NCBI GenBank assembly: GCA_900538385.1
Contig: UWSO01000019.1
Location: 1-42,450 of the forward strand
Length of the DNA: 42,450 nt
DNA from: an uncultured Porphyromonas sp.
GTDB lineage: Bacteria > Bacteroidota > Bacteroidia > Bacteroidales > Porphyromonadaceae
Direction: 5' to 3'
The translations under genes were made by a program, and so were the position numbers. Shown here in pieces: positions 1-6,716 of the stretch. The notes under the pieces are model-generated. The model saw nothing but the letters and a program-made list of their open reading frames with translations, was not told the origin of the DNA and ran no database searches. How positions within the stretch are numbered: position 1 is the stretch's first letter; every line of letters begins with the position of its first letter.

Positions 1-202
1 GAAGAATTTTTTCTTTCTTCCGTGGGTATTTTTGATTTCCTCGGGAGCTATTGGGGCAATTCTTCGGGAGGAAGCTGGTTCTTCGGGAGAATGGTGTAAT
101 CAGAGAGAATCTGTAGCCACTGTGTAGCGATAATCTAACTGCGTGTTTCCTAGTTATCACCATACGTAGCTCATAGACGGTTAGTTATAATGCGTCAGCC
201 AT
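1..202 (+). repeat. Right part of a dispersed MITE-like repeat, cut by the window edge
   Basis: This stretch matches the right half of the complete element at 26591-26964: the Ser/Glu-codon-like hairpin core, then a shared segment around 95-200 that ends in ttataatgcgtcagcc (185-200). That ending is the same terminal inverted repeat seen at the right end of the complete copy. The left half lies outside the window. The two copies are clearly diverged, so this is an old insertion. No coding function is proposed; the remaining gene-free part up to 387 holds a promoter. Confidence 0.75.
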
Positions 203-230
203 AAAACTCCCCGCCCCATAAGTCACATCT

Positions 231-252
231 AATCTCTAAATTCGTACCTTTG
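231..252 (+). promoter_or_regulatory. TAnnTTTG promoter preceded by 7-bp units
   Basis: TACCTTTG at 245-252 fits the -7 box of Bacteroidota primary-sigma promoters. It is directly preceded by two 7-bp units (AATCTCT, AAATTCG) like those before the promoter at 9027. No clear -33 TTTG is visible. It would give a leader of roughly 130 bases before the first gene at 388. Confidence 0.5.
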
Positions 253-387
253 TAGCCTAGTTTCTAAGTTCATCAGCAGGTTATGACTTCCGCTTTGGTG
301 CGATGGGAAACTAAGGGGACACAAAACAACAACTAGAGTCAAGCGAGCTACTGGTGATGAGGCTTAAACTGACTCGCATAGAGAAGA

Positions 388-1170
388 ATGAGTATGGGAA
401 ACGATCTTCACGATGATAGGCTGAAGGCTGTCGGGACCTTTCTCTCAGCCTACGCGACACACATGATGGGCTGTGGCGTGCACACCTCTCGTGTCGTGCG
501 CTGTACGCAGCGCATAGGCGAGAGCTACGGATATACCGTTGTGACAATGATGGTGCAGAAGGGGGTCCTGATCAAGCTGTACGATCCTAAGAGCAATGCT
601 CTCTTTGCTATTGAGGGGGCTATTCCACCTCTACCCATTAGCTTCGAGCACAACGCACGCCTGAGTGCTTTGAGCTGGGAGACTGTCGATAAGCATCTAC
701 CCCTAGAGGAAGTGCGTGAGCGGTATGGTCAAATACTAGCCACACCTCGTACGCACCCACTGTTTGTATTGATTTTGGTGGGGCTGGCAAATGCTTCATT
801 TTGTCGGCTCTTCGGAGGCGATCTACCAGCTATGGGTATCGTCTTTTGGGCTACGGTCGTGGGGTTCATCTGCAAGCAGAAGTTGATCCAGGAGCATATA
901 AACCACTACATAGCCTTTATGGTATCAGCCTTTGTAGCGTCGCTCTGTACGAGCATCTCTCTGATTTTCAATACAGACAGTGAGATCGCTCTGACGACGA
1001 GCGTTCTCTACCTAGTGCCTGGAGTGCCGCTCATCAATGGTGTGATAGACATCGTGGAGGGGTACATACAGACGGGCTTCTCCAGGCTTGTGGAGGCTTT
1101 CTTGTTGATAGGTTGTATCGGGTGGGGCTTTTCGATCACGCTCTTTATCTTTAGGAGTAGCTTGCTATGA
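388..1170 (+). CDS. Threonine/serine exporter family protein, YjjP-like large half
   Basis: 260 residues. The N-terminal part of about 115 residues is soluble and matches the ThrE/DUF1212 cytoplasmic domain (pattern around GCGVHTSRV and GYTVVTMMVQKG). It is followed by about five hydrophobic segments from residue 120 on, including the VPGVPLINGVIDIVEGY signature of the ThrE family. Bacterial ThrE is either one long protein or split into a YjjP-like and a YjjB-like partner. Here the partner starts four bases before this stop, so the two are translationally coupled. The likely role is an inner-membrane exporter of small amino acids or organic acids. In E. coli the pair YjjP/YjjB has been linked to succinate export, so the substrate cannot be read from sequence. 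Confidence 0.85.
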   Translation: MSMGNDLHDDRLKAVGTFLSAYATHMMGCGVHTSRVVRCTQRIGESYGYTVVTMMVQKGVLIKLYDPKSNALFAIEGAIPPLPISFEHNARLSALSWETVDKHLPLEEVRERYGQILATPRTHPLFVLILVGLANASFCRLFGGDLPAMGIVFWATVVGFICKQKLIQEHINHYIAFMVSAFVASLCTSISLIFNTDSEIALTTSVLYLVPGVPLINGVIDIVEGYIQTGFSRLVEAFLLIGCIGWGFSITLFIFRSSLL

Positions 1171-1661
1171 TGCTACTGGTCGACATACTTTTAGATGGGC
1201 TTTTTGCCGCGATGGCGGCGATGGGCTTTGGTGCGATTTCTGACCCTCCGCTGAGGGCTTACCGCAGTATTGCTATCCTGGCTGCTGTGGGGCATGCACT
1301 ACGCTTCGTCTTGATGACGGGGTGTGGGATCAATATCGCTATCGGCTCGCTCTGCGCCTCGCTGACGATAGGCTTTGGGGCGCTCTGGCTGGGAAAGCGT
1401 ATACAGACGCCGATCACCGTCCTCTCGATACCGGCACTCCTACCGATGATCCCAGGTAAGTATGCGTACAATATGTTCTTCGCACAGATTATGTTCTTGC
1501 AAAATCTAGACAGTCTTGAGGGACAGCAGAAGTATATGGAGATGTTTTTCTTCAATAGCATCGTAGCCATCACAGTCATCTTCGTTCTTGCAGCAGGGGC
1601 TACACTTCCTATCCTACTCTTCCCTAAGCGGACCTTCTCTCTAACTCGTAAGCACCCATAA
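1167..1661 (+). CDS. Threonine/serine exporter family protein, YjjB-like small half
   Basis: 164 residues, almost entirely hydrophobic with about four to five membrane segments. It matches the YjjB/DUF3815 family: an MGFGAISDPP start, ALRFVLM..G in the second helix and the IPALLPMIPGKYAYNMF motif near residue 90, which parallels the VPG motif of the larger partner. The start overlaps the previous stop as ATGA (1167-1170), which supports joint synthesis of the two exporter halves. Length is normal for the family. Confidence 0.85.
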   Translation: MMLLVDILLDGLFAAMAAMGFGAISDPPLRAYRSIAILAAVGHALRFVLMTGCGINIAIGSLCASLTIGFGALWLGKRIQTPITVLSIPALLPMIPGKYAYNMFFAQIMFLQNLDSLEGQQKYMEMFFFNSIVAITVIFVLAAGATLPILLFPKRTFSLTRKHP

Positions 1662-1675
1662 GCTCTGATCTCTAT

Positions 1676-2404
1676 ATGAATACCTTTTGGAATACAATCG
1701 CCCAGTACAATGTCGCAACATGGCCGATACAGATACTCCTAGTCATCTCTGCCGTTGTGGTTCTGTACCTACTAGTGAAACGCCCATCACGTAGCAGCAC
1801 GATCATTGCTAAGTCCTATCTGATACTCCTATATATATGGATCGCTGTGGCATACTACGCTATCTACTGTGCTGAGCGTAGCTACTCTATACTACTCAGC
1901 ATATACTGGGGCATACTGGCTCTGGCATGGGTTAAGGATCTCGTGGAGGATGATACACAATTTGCCCTACGAGATAAGTTCAAGCCTTTTGGGGTCTTCG
2001 TCCTCATACTGCCACTGATGTACCCCCTAGCTTCGATTATGCGGGGACTATCCTTCCCCTATATCACAACGCCGGTAATGCCCTGCACGGTGGCTATCTA
2101 TACGATCGGACTGCTGCTACTCTTCACAAGTCGGGTCAACATCTTTATCGTCCTACTCCTCCTCAACTGGGCAATGGTGGGGGTCACGAAAACTTGGTTC
2201 TTCGGGATACCAGAGGACTTCATCCTAGTACTCACGGCGATACCAGCTCTCTACATTTTCTTCCGAGAGTACTTCGCTCTAGACCTGCATCAAGACTCGA
2301 AGCCTCAGGCGAAGTATATCAATGCGCTCTTGATCCTAGTCTGCATAGGGGTTTGCATCGCACTCTGCTGGGCGCTTTTTGCTCAGATATCTCAAGACTT
2401 CTGA
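1676..2404 (+). CDS. DUF6064-like multispanning membrane protein of unknown function
   Basis: 242 residues with about seven to eight hydrophobic segments. The N-terminus, with an aromatic residue, then YN.ATWP.QI before the first helix, resembles the DUF6064 family of uncharacterised membrane proteins; this is from memory and not searched. It starts 14 bases after the YjjB-like gene and probably shares its transcript. No catalytic motif is visible. The gene ends just before the pckA promoter, so a functional link to pckA is not implied. Confidence 0.65.
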   Translation: MNTFWNTIAQYNVATWPIQILLVISAVVVLYLLVKRPSRSSTIIAKSYLILLYIWIAVAYYAIYCAERSYSILLSIYWGILALAWVKDLVEDDTQFALRDKFKPFGVFVLILPLMYPLASIMRGLSFPYITTPVMPCTVAIYTIGLLLLFTSRVNIFIVLLLLNWAMVGVTKTWFFGIPEDFILVLTAIPALYIFFREYFALDLHQDSKPQAKYINALLILVCIGVCIALCWALFAQISQDF

Positions 2405-2423
2405 GGCCTCCTCTGCGACTAGG

Positions 2424-2454
2424 TTGCGATATCTCTGTTTTTTTATTACTTTTG
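2424..2454 (+). promoter_or_regulatory. pckA promoter
   Basis: A -7 box TACTTTTG at 2447-2454 sits 20 bases after TTG at 2424-2426, which is the expected spacing for a Bacteroidota -33/-7 pair. It lies between the upstream stop (2404) and the pckA start (2528), giving pckA its own promoter. Confidence 0.6.
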
Positions 2455-2527
2455 CTAAGTCCTCTCCTTAGAGGGCTGGGGACGACATTTGATATATAAA
2501 GAATCTACAAACAAACACTCTATAGCT

Positions 2528-4141
2528 ATGACACAGCACAACATTGATCTCTCCCAGTATGGCATCAAAGCGCCTGCTGAGATCATCTACAATCCCTCGT
2601 ACGACCAACTCTACGAGGCTGAGCTACAACCAGATCTAACAGGCTATGACCGCGGACAGCTGACCGAGCTGGGGGCTGTCAACGTGATGACGGGCGTCTA
2701 CACGGGTCGCTCGCCAAAGGACAAGTTCTTCGTCCTCGATGACACAACCCGCGACACCATCTGGTGGACCACCCCAGAGTACCCTAACGACAACAAGCCT
2801 ACCAGTCAGGAGACCTGGCGAGAGCTTAAGAAGATTGCTACCGAGGAGCTCTCGGGCAAGAAACTTTACGTCGTCGACGCCTTCTGCGGTGCTAACCCCG
2901 ACACGCGCCTCAAGATCCGCTTTATCATGGAGGTCGCTTGGCAGGCTCACTTCGTCACCAATATGTTTATCCGCCCCACTAAGGAGGAGCTGGCAAACTT
3001 TGGCAAGCCCGACTTTGTCGTGATGAACGCTTCGAAGGCTAAGGTGACCAACTACAAGGAGCTGGGGCTGAACTCCGAGACGGCTGTCGTCTTTAACCTG
3101 ACGGAGAAGATACAGCTCATCCTCAACACCTGGTACGGTGGTGAGATGAAGAAGGGAATGTTCTCCTATATGAACTACCTCAACCCGCTCCGTGGCAATG
3201 CCTCAATGCACTGCTCTGCTAATACGAATCAGGATGAGACGGAGACCGCTATCTTCTTCGGACTCTCGGGCACGGGCAAGACAACTCTGAGCACCGACCC
3301 CAAGCGCAAGCTGATCGGCGACGACGAGCATGGCTGGGATGACAACGGTATCTTTAACTACGAGGGCGGCTGCTACGCTAAGGTGATCAACCTGAGCAAA
3401 GAGTCTGAGCCTGACATTTACAACGCCATCCGCCGTGATGCGCTCCTAGAGAATGTGACGGTAGATGCCAATGGTAAGATAGACTTCTCTGACAAGTCTG
3501 TCACGGAGAATACACGTGTCTCCTACCCTATCTATCACATTGACAACATTGTCAAGCCGGTCTCTAAGGCGGGTCATGCCAACAAGGTGATCTTCCTCTC
3601 GGCAGACGCTTTCGGTGTGCTACCTCCTGTCTCGATCCTCGATCCAGAGCAGACGCAGTACTACTTCCTCTCAGGCTTTACGGCCAAGCTAGCTGGTACC
3701 GAGCGTGGCGTCACGGAGCCTACGCCGACTTTCTCGGCATGCTTTGGCGCAGCCTTCCTCTCACTCCACCCGACCAAGTACGGTCAGGAGCTGGTCAAGC
3801 GTATGAAGGCTGTCGGGGCTAAGGCTTACCTAGTCAATACGGGCTGGAACGGCACGGGCAAGCGTATCTCAATCAAGGATACTCGTGGCATCATCGATGC
3901 GATCCTCGATGGCTCGATCGATAAGGCTCCGACGAAGACGCTACCCCACTTCGACTTCGCCATCCCGACGGAGCTACCGGGCGTAGACCCCGCTATCCTC
4001 GATCCACGAGACACTTACGCCGATCCTGCTGAGTGGGAGACGAAGGCTCAGGATCTAGCTAAGCGCTTTGTCAAGAACTTCGAGAAGTTTGCCACCAACG
4101 AGCATGGCAAGAAGCTTCAGGAGGCTGGTCCTAAGCTCTAA
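2528..4141 (+). CDS. pckA: Phosphoenolpyruvate carboxykinase (ATP)
   Basis: 537 residues from the ATG at 2528. An in-frame upstream ATG at 2489 would add 13 residues with no family match. The enzyme interconverts oxaloacetate plus ATP with PEP, CO2 and ADP. In fumarate-reducing anaerobes it usually runs in the carboxylating direction. Diagnostic motifs are GLSGTGKTTLS (P-loop, about residue 247) and GDDEHGWDDNGIFNYEGGCY (kinase-2/metal site), with TGRSPKDKF near residue 60 as the oxaloacetate-binding part. Length is normal for the ATP-dependent family. It has its own promoter and terminator and so is probably monocistronic. Codon choice is GC-rich and highly regular, as in strongly expressed genes. 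Confidence 0.97.
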   Translation: MTQHNIDLSQYGIKAPAEIIYNPSYDQLYEAELQPDLTGYDRGQLTELGAVNVMTGVYTGRSPKDKFFVLDDTTRDTIWWTTPEYPNDNKPTSQETWRELKKIATEELSGKKLYVVDAFCGANPDTRLKIRFIMEVAWQAHFVTNMFIRPTKEELANFGKPDFVVMNASKAKVTNYKELGLNSETAVVFNLTEKIQLILNTWYGGEMKKGMFSYMNYLNPLRGNASMHCSANTNQDETETAIFFGLSGTGKTTLSTDPKRKLIGDDEHGWDDNGIFNYEGGCYAKVINLSKESEPDIYNAIRRDALLENVTVDANGKIDFSDKSVTENTRVSYPIYHIDNIVKPVSKAGHANKVIFLSADAFGVLPPVSILDPEQTQYYFLSGFTAKLAGTERGVTEPTPTFSACFGAAFLSLHPTKYGQELVKRMKAVGAKAYLVNTGWNGTGKRISIKDTRGIIDAILDGSIDKAPTKTLPHFDFAIPTELPGVDPAILDPRDTYADPAEWETKAQDLAKRFVKNFEKFATNEHGKKLQEAGPKL

Positions 4142-4163
4142 TCAAGCCGACTAATTAAGAGAA

Positions 4164-4208
4164 AGCAGAGGTTTCACTACCCGTGAGTGAGACCTCTGCT
4201 TTTTGGTT
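4164..4208 (+). terminator. Intrinsic terminator after pckA
   Basis: Arms agcagaggtttcac (4164-4177) and gtgagacctctgct (4187-4200) form a 14-bp stem with one G-U pair and a 9-base loop. It is followed by tttt at 4201-4204 and a further T-rich run. Confidence 0.9.
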
Positions 4209-4225
4209 TTCGTGGCGAATGCTGC

Positions 4226-4257
4226 TTGCATCATCTCTCTAGTTTTTGTTAACTTTG
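4226..4257 (+). promoter_or_regulatory. Promoter of the small secreted protein gene
   Basis: A -7 box TAACTTTG at 4250-4257 lies 21 bases after TTG at 4226-4228. It is 22 bases upstream of the start codon at 4280. Confidence 0.55.
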
Positions 4258-4279
4258 GAGCATACAAGCAAGCACTACT

Positions 4280-4918
4280 ATGAAGCACTACAGAATGATC
4301 CTAGCTACTCTTTTTGTAGCTTTAATCTCCTTCACTGGTCTTACAGCTCAACAAGAGAAGAGCCAAAGTCAGCCAAAGACCACAGAGCATTTGAAGTTTA
4401 TGGGGATCCCCATTGATGGATCACCTAAATCCTTTGCAAATCAGCTAAAGAGTAAAGGATTTACACTTGACAGCTCTTCTACTCCCGATATTATCTGGAT
4501 GACAGGGACCTTTGCTGGGATCTCAGACTCTAACGTACTCATATATAAGTCTCCATCCTCAGCCAATGTCTATAAAGTCCGTGTTGTCTTTCCAGGCCAA
4601 GACAGTTGGTCTCAAATTGAGATCAGATATAAAAAATTCAAAGCTTGGCTCTCTCAAAAATACTTGCTGGTCGAAAGTACTGAGGAGTTTCAAGGTTATT
4701 CTCCAAAGAGCGATAGTGACAAGATGACAAAACTCATTTTAGGCGATTGCAACTATTGGAATGTATATGGAGCCGGAACTCCAGACTACACTTTCCTAGG
4801 GTCAGTCTATTTAGATATTATGAGGATCTCTGGAGAGCGCAAAGGATATGTCCGAATCGAGTATGAAGACTTCCTAAATGGAGAGAATGCTGAGCAAGGG
4901 TTTATAGACGACTTATAG
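4280..4918 (+). CDS. Conserved secreted protein of unknown function (Bacteroidota type)
   Basis: 212 residues with a signal peptide of about 23 residues (basic start, hydrophobic core, TAQQ cleavage region). The mature part begins with HLKFMGIPIDGSP..FA..LKSKGF, a pattern I recall from many uncharacterised Bacteroidota periplasmic proteins. One central stretch has VYKVRVVF then a WS.IE..Y..FK..L..KY segment. No catalytic residues can be named. Base composition is clearly more AT-rich than pckA before it and pntAA after it, and codon use differs accordingly. It has its own promoter and stands alone between two terminator- or promoter-bounded units. Confidence 0.75.
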   Translation: MKHYRMILATLFVALISFTGLTAQQEKSQSQPKTTEHLKFMGIPIDGSPKSFANQLKSKGFTLDSSSTPDIIWMTGTFAGISDSNVLIYKSPSSANVYKVRVVFPGQDSWSQIEIRYKKFKAWLSQKYLLVESTEEFQGYSPKSDSDKMTKLILGDCNYWNVYGAGTPDYTFLGSVYLDIMRISGERKGYVRIEYEDFLNGENAEQGFIDDL

Positions 4919-4989
4919 CAAGCAGTAGGCAAATGGGCTTCGCATTTCCGTACTAGAAATGAAACTCTATCCTAGTCACGAGCGCGCTC

Positions 4990-5020
4990 TTGTGACTTTG
5001 GCGTTAAGTATGTATATTTG
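4990..5020 (+). promoter_or_regulatory. pnt operon promoter
   Basis: A -7 box TATATTTG at 5013-5020 lies 20 bases after TTG at 4990-4992. Transcription would begin near 5026, immediately at the foot of the stem-loop described at 5027-5071. Confidence 0.65.
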
Positions 5021-5026
5021 CGAAAT

Positions 5027-5071
5027 GAATGGGTGCAGGTGCACAAGGATGCTTTCGCATGCGCCCCATTC
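5027..5071 (+). promoter_or_regulatory. Structured leader hairpin of pntAA
   Basis: Three nested helices can be drawn without gaps on the 3' side: gaatgg (5027-5032) with ccattc (5066-5071), ggtgc (5038-5042) with gcgcc (5061-5065), and atgc (5049-5052) with gcat (5057-5060) around a 4-base loop. The structure would sit at the very 5' end of the transcript, some 38 bases before the pntAA start. It could protect the RNA end or act as a control element; no known riboswitch class is recognised. Confidence 0.5.
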
Positions 5072-5108
5072 TATACCTATGACTATTCATTCTCTATATA
5101 ATTGAACT

Positions 5109-6275
5109 ATGATAATAGGCGTACCTAAAGAAATTATGCACGATGAGGCTCGCGTCGCAGCGAGCCCCGAGGCAGTGAAGCAGTATGTCTCTGACGGACA
5201 CACTGTACTATTTGAGCGTGGAGCTGGCGAAGGCGCAGCATACCACGATGAGGATTATCAGGCAGCTGGCGCTGAGCTGATACAAGGACCCGAGGAGATC
5301 TACCGCCGTGCGGAGATCATCATCAAGGTCAAGGAGCCACTCTTCAACGAGCAGCTTGGCAAGCATGAGATCGACATGATGCACAAGGGGCAGTACCTGA
5401 TCACCTTCATCCACCCAGCCTCTCCTGTGAACCATGACATGGTACGCAAGATGGCTGCGCAGGGCGTCGTAGGTCTCACCCTAGATGGTGTACCTCGTAT
5501 CTCTCGTGCGCAGAACCTCGATGCACTCACCTCTATGAGTACTTGCGCAGGCTACAAGGGTATCCTGATGGCTGCCAACGACCTCTCCTTCTTTATGCCA
5601 CAGATGTTTACCGCTGTCGGCAAGATCGAGCCCGCTAAGGTGCTCGTCATCGGTGTCGGTGTAGCTGGTCTACAGGCACTCGCTACGGCTCGTCGTCTAG
5701 GTTGTATCACCTACGCAGCTGATATACGTCCCGCAGCTTCTGAGCAGGCTACCAGTCTAGGTGCTAAGCCTATCGATCTGGGCATCCCCGCTGACAAGGC
5801 TGTCGCTCCTGGTGGCTACGCACTACACCTGAGCCCCGAGCTACTAGAGCATGAGCGTCAGGTGCTAGCTGAGCATGTCAAGGACATGGACGTCATCTTC
5901 TGTAGCGCACTCGTACCAGGCAAGATCGCTCCCGTGGTCATCACCGAGGAGATGGTCAAGTCTATGAAGCCCGGCTCTGTGATCGTAGATATCGCTATCG
6001 ATCAGGGTGGTAACTGCGCTATCACGACTCCAGGTGAGCGTGACGTCAAGCACCACGTAGTCATCGAGGGTATCAAGAATATCCCTGGTATGCTACCTCA
6101 GAGCGCTACTTGGATGTTCTCACAAAACATGTACAACCTCGTCAAGTACCTCGTCAAGGATGGCAAGATGCACCTCGACATGAGCGATCAGATCACCTCT
6201 TCTATCGTCGTCACGACGGAGGCCGGGGAGATCATCCACGAGGGTACCCTCGAGGCTATGGGACTCAAGAAGTAG
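5109..6275 (+). CDS. pntAA: NAD(P) transhydrogenase subunit alpha part 1 (domain I)
   Basis: 388 residues, the soluble NAD(H)-binding domain I of the proton-translocating transhydrogenase, in the split three-subunit form known from Rhodospirillum. The N-terminal half shares the alanine dehydrogenase/PNT fold (MIIGVPKEI, AAYHDEDYQAAGAE, then LTSMSTCAGYKG). The Rossmann part has VLVIGVGVAGLQALATA near residue 180, followed by an aspartate at the end of the second strand (AADIRP). That aspartate is the usual mark of NAD rather than NADP. IVDIAIDQGGNCA near 297 is the second family signature. Domain I passes hydride between NAD(H) and the nucleotide held by domain III. It is the first gene of a three-gene operon; a large inverted repeat separates it from pntAB. 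Confidence 0.95.
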   Translation: MIIGVPKEIMHDEARVAASPEAVKQYVSDGHTVLFERGAGEGAAYHDEDYQAAGAELIQGPEEIYRRAEIIIKVKEPLFNEQLGKHEIDMMHKGQYLITFIHPASPVNHDMVRKMAAQGVVGLTLDGVPRISRAQNLDALTSMSTCAGYKGILMAANDLSFFMPQMFTAVGKIEPAKVLVIGVGVAGLQALATARRLGCITYAADIRPAASEQATSLGAKPIDLGIPADKAVAPGGYALHLSPELLEHERQVLAEHVKDMDVIFCSALVPGKIAPVVITEEMVKSMKPGSVIVDIAIDQGGNCAITTPGERDVKHHVVIEGIKNIPGMLPQSATWMFSQNMYNLVKYLVKDGKMHLDMSDQITSSIVVTTEAGEIIHEGTLEAMGLKK

Positions 6276-6309
6276 CCTAGGTTACAGGAACTTGACTTTC
6301 CCCCTATCG

Positions 6310-6371
6310 TTAGAGGTTAGACGTCAGAGGATATGATTCTAATGGGTCATACTCTGACTTCTAACCTCTAA
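6310..6371 (+). repeat. Inverted repeat between pntAA and pntAB
   Basis: Arm ttagaggttagacgtcagag (6310-6329) is complementary to ctctgacttctaacctctaa (6352-6371), with 19 of 20 pairs and a 22-base loop. The distal arm runs into a tandem 7-bp array at 6363-6405. In RNA this would form a strong stem inside the operon; it is not followed by a T-run, so it need not stop transcription. Confidence 0.8.
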
Positions 6372-6405
6372 TTTCTAAAACTCTAACCTCCAATCTCTAA
6401 TTTCT
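6363..6405 (+). repeat. Tandem 7-bp repeat array before pntAB
   Basis: The units read aacctct, aatttct, aaaactct (one base longer), aacctcc, aatctct, aatttct. The array ends two bases before the pntAB start codon at 6408, so it occupies the place of the ribosome-binding region. The same unit recurs at 8978-9026 and, on the other strand, at 18581-18629. Confidence 0.75.
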
Positions 6406-6407
6406 CA

Positions 6408-6716
6408 ATGAACCCACTGATCCTCGTCGCCATCTTCCTTGTGGCGACCTTCGTCGGCTACAAGCTCATCAGCAATGTGCCTAGCTTGTTGCACACCCCC
6501 CTCATGTCGGGGATGAACGCCCTAAGTGGCGTCACCATTACGGGAGCGCTCGCAGCTACTGCCACAGCTATCATAGCGCCAGACGGTAGTCTCTTCCAGC
6601 AAATATTTGGGGTTATAGCCGTCATCCTAGCCACCATCAATGTCGTCGGGGGCTTTGGCGTGACCAACCGCATGCTCCGTATGTTTACCAAAAACAAGAA
6701 AGGAGGCAAGGCATGA
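6408..6716 (+). CDS. pntAB: NAD(P) transhydrogenase subunit alpha part 2 (membrane)
   Basis: 102 residues, three hydrophobic segments, matching the membrane tail of subunit alpha (GVTITGALAATA, then AVILATINVVGGFGVTNRMLRMF). Together with the N-terminal part of PntB it makes domain II, the proton channel. Its stop overlaps the pntB start (ATGA at 6713-6716). The start codon is preceded by a 7-bp repeat array instead of a recognisable Shine-Dalgarno sequence, which is common in this phylum. Confidence 0.93.
   Translation: MNPLILVAIFLVATFVGYKLISNVPSLLHTPLMSGMNALSGVTITGALAATATAIIAPDGSLFQQIFGVIAVILATINVVGGFGVTNRMLRMFTKNKKGGKA

Noticed and set aside
2489..2527. Upstream in-frame start for pckA
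   Set aside because: The added 13 residues do not match the family, and the frame would begin close to the predicted transcript start.
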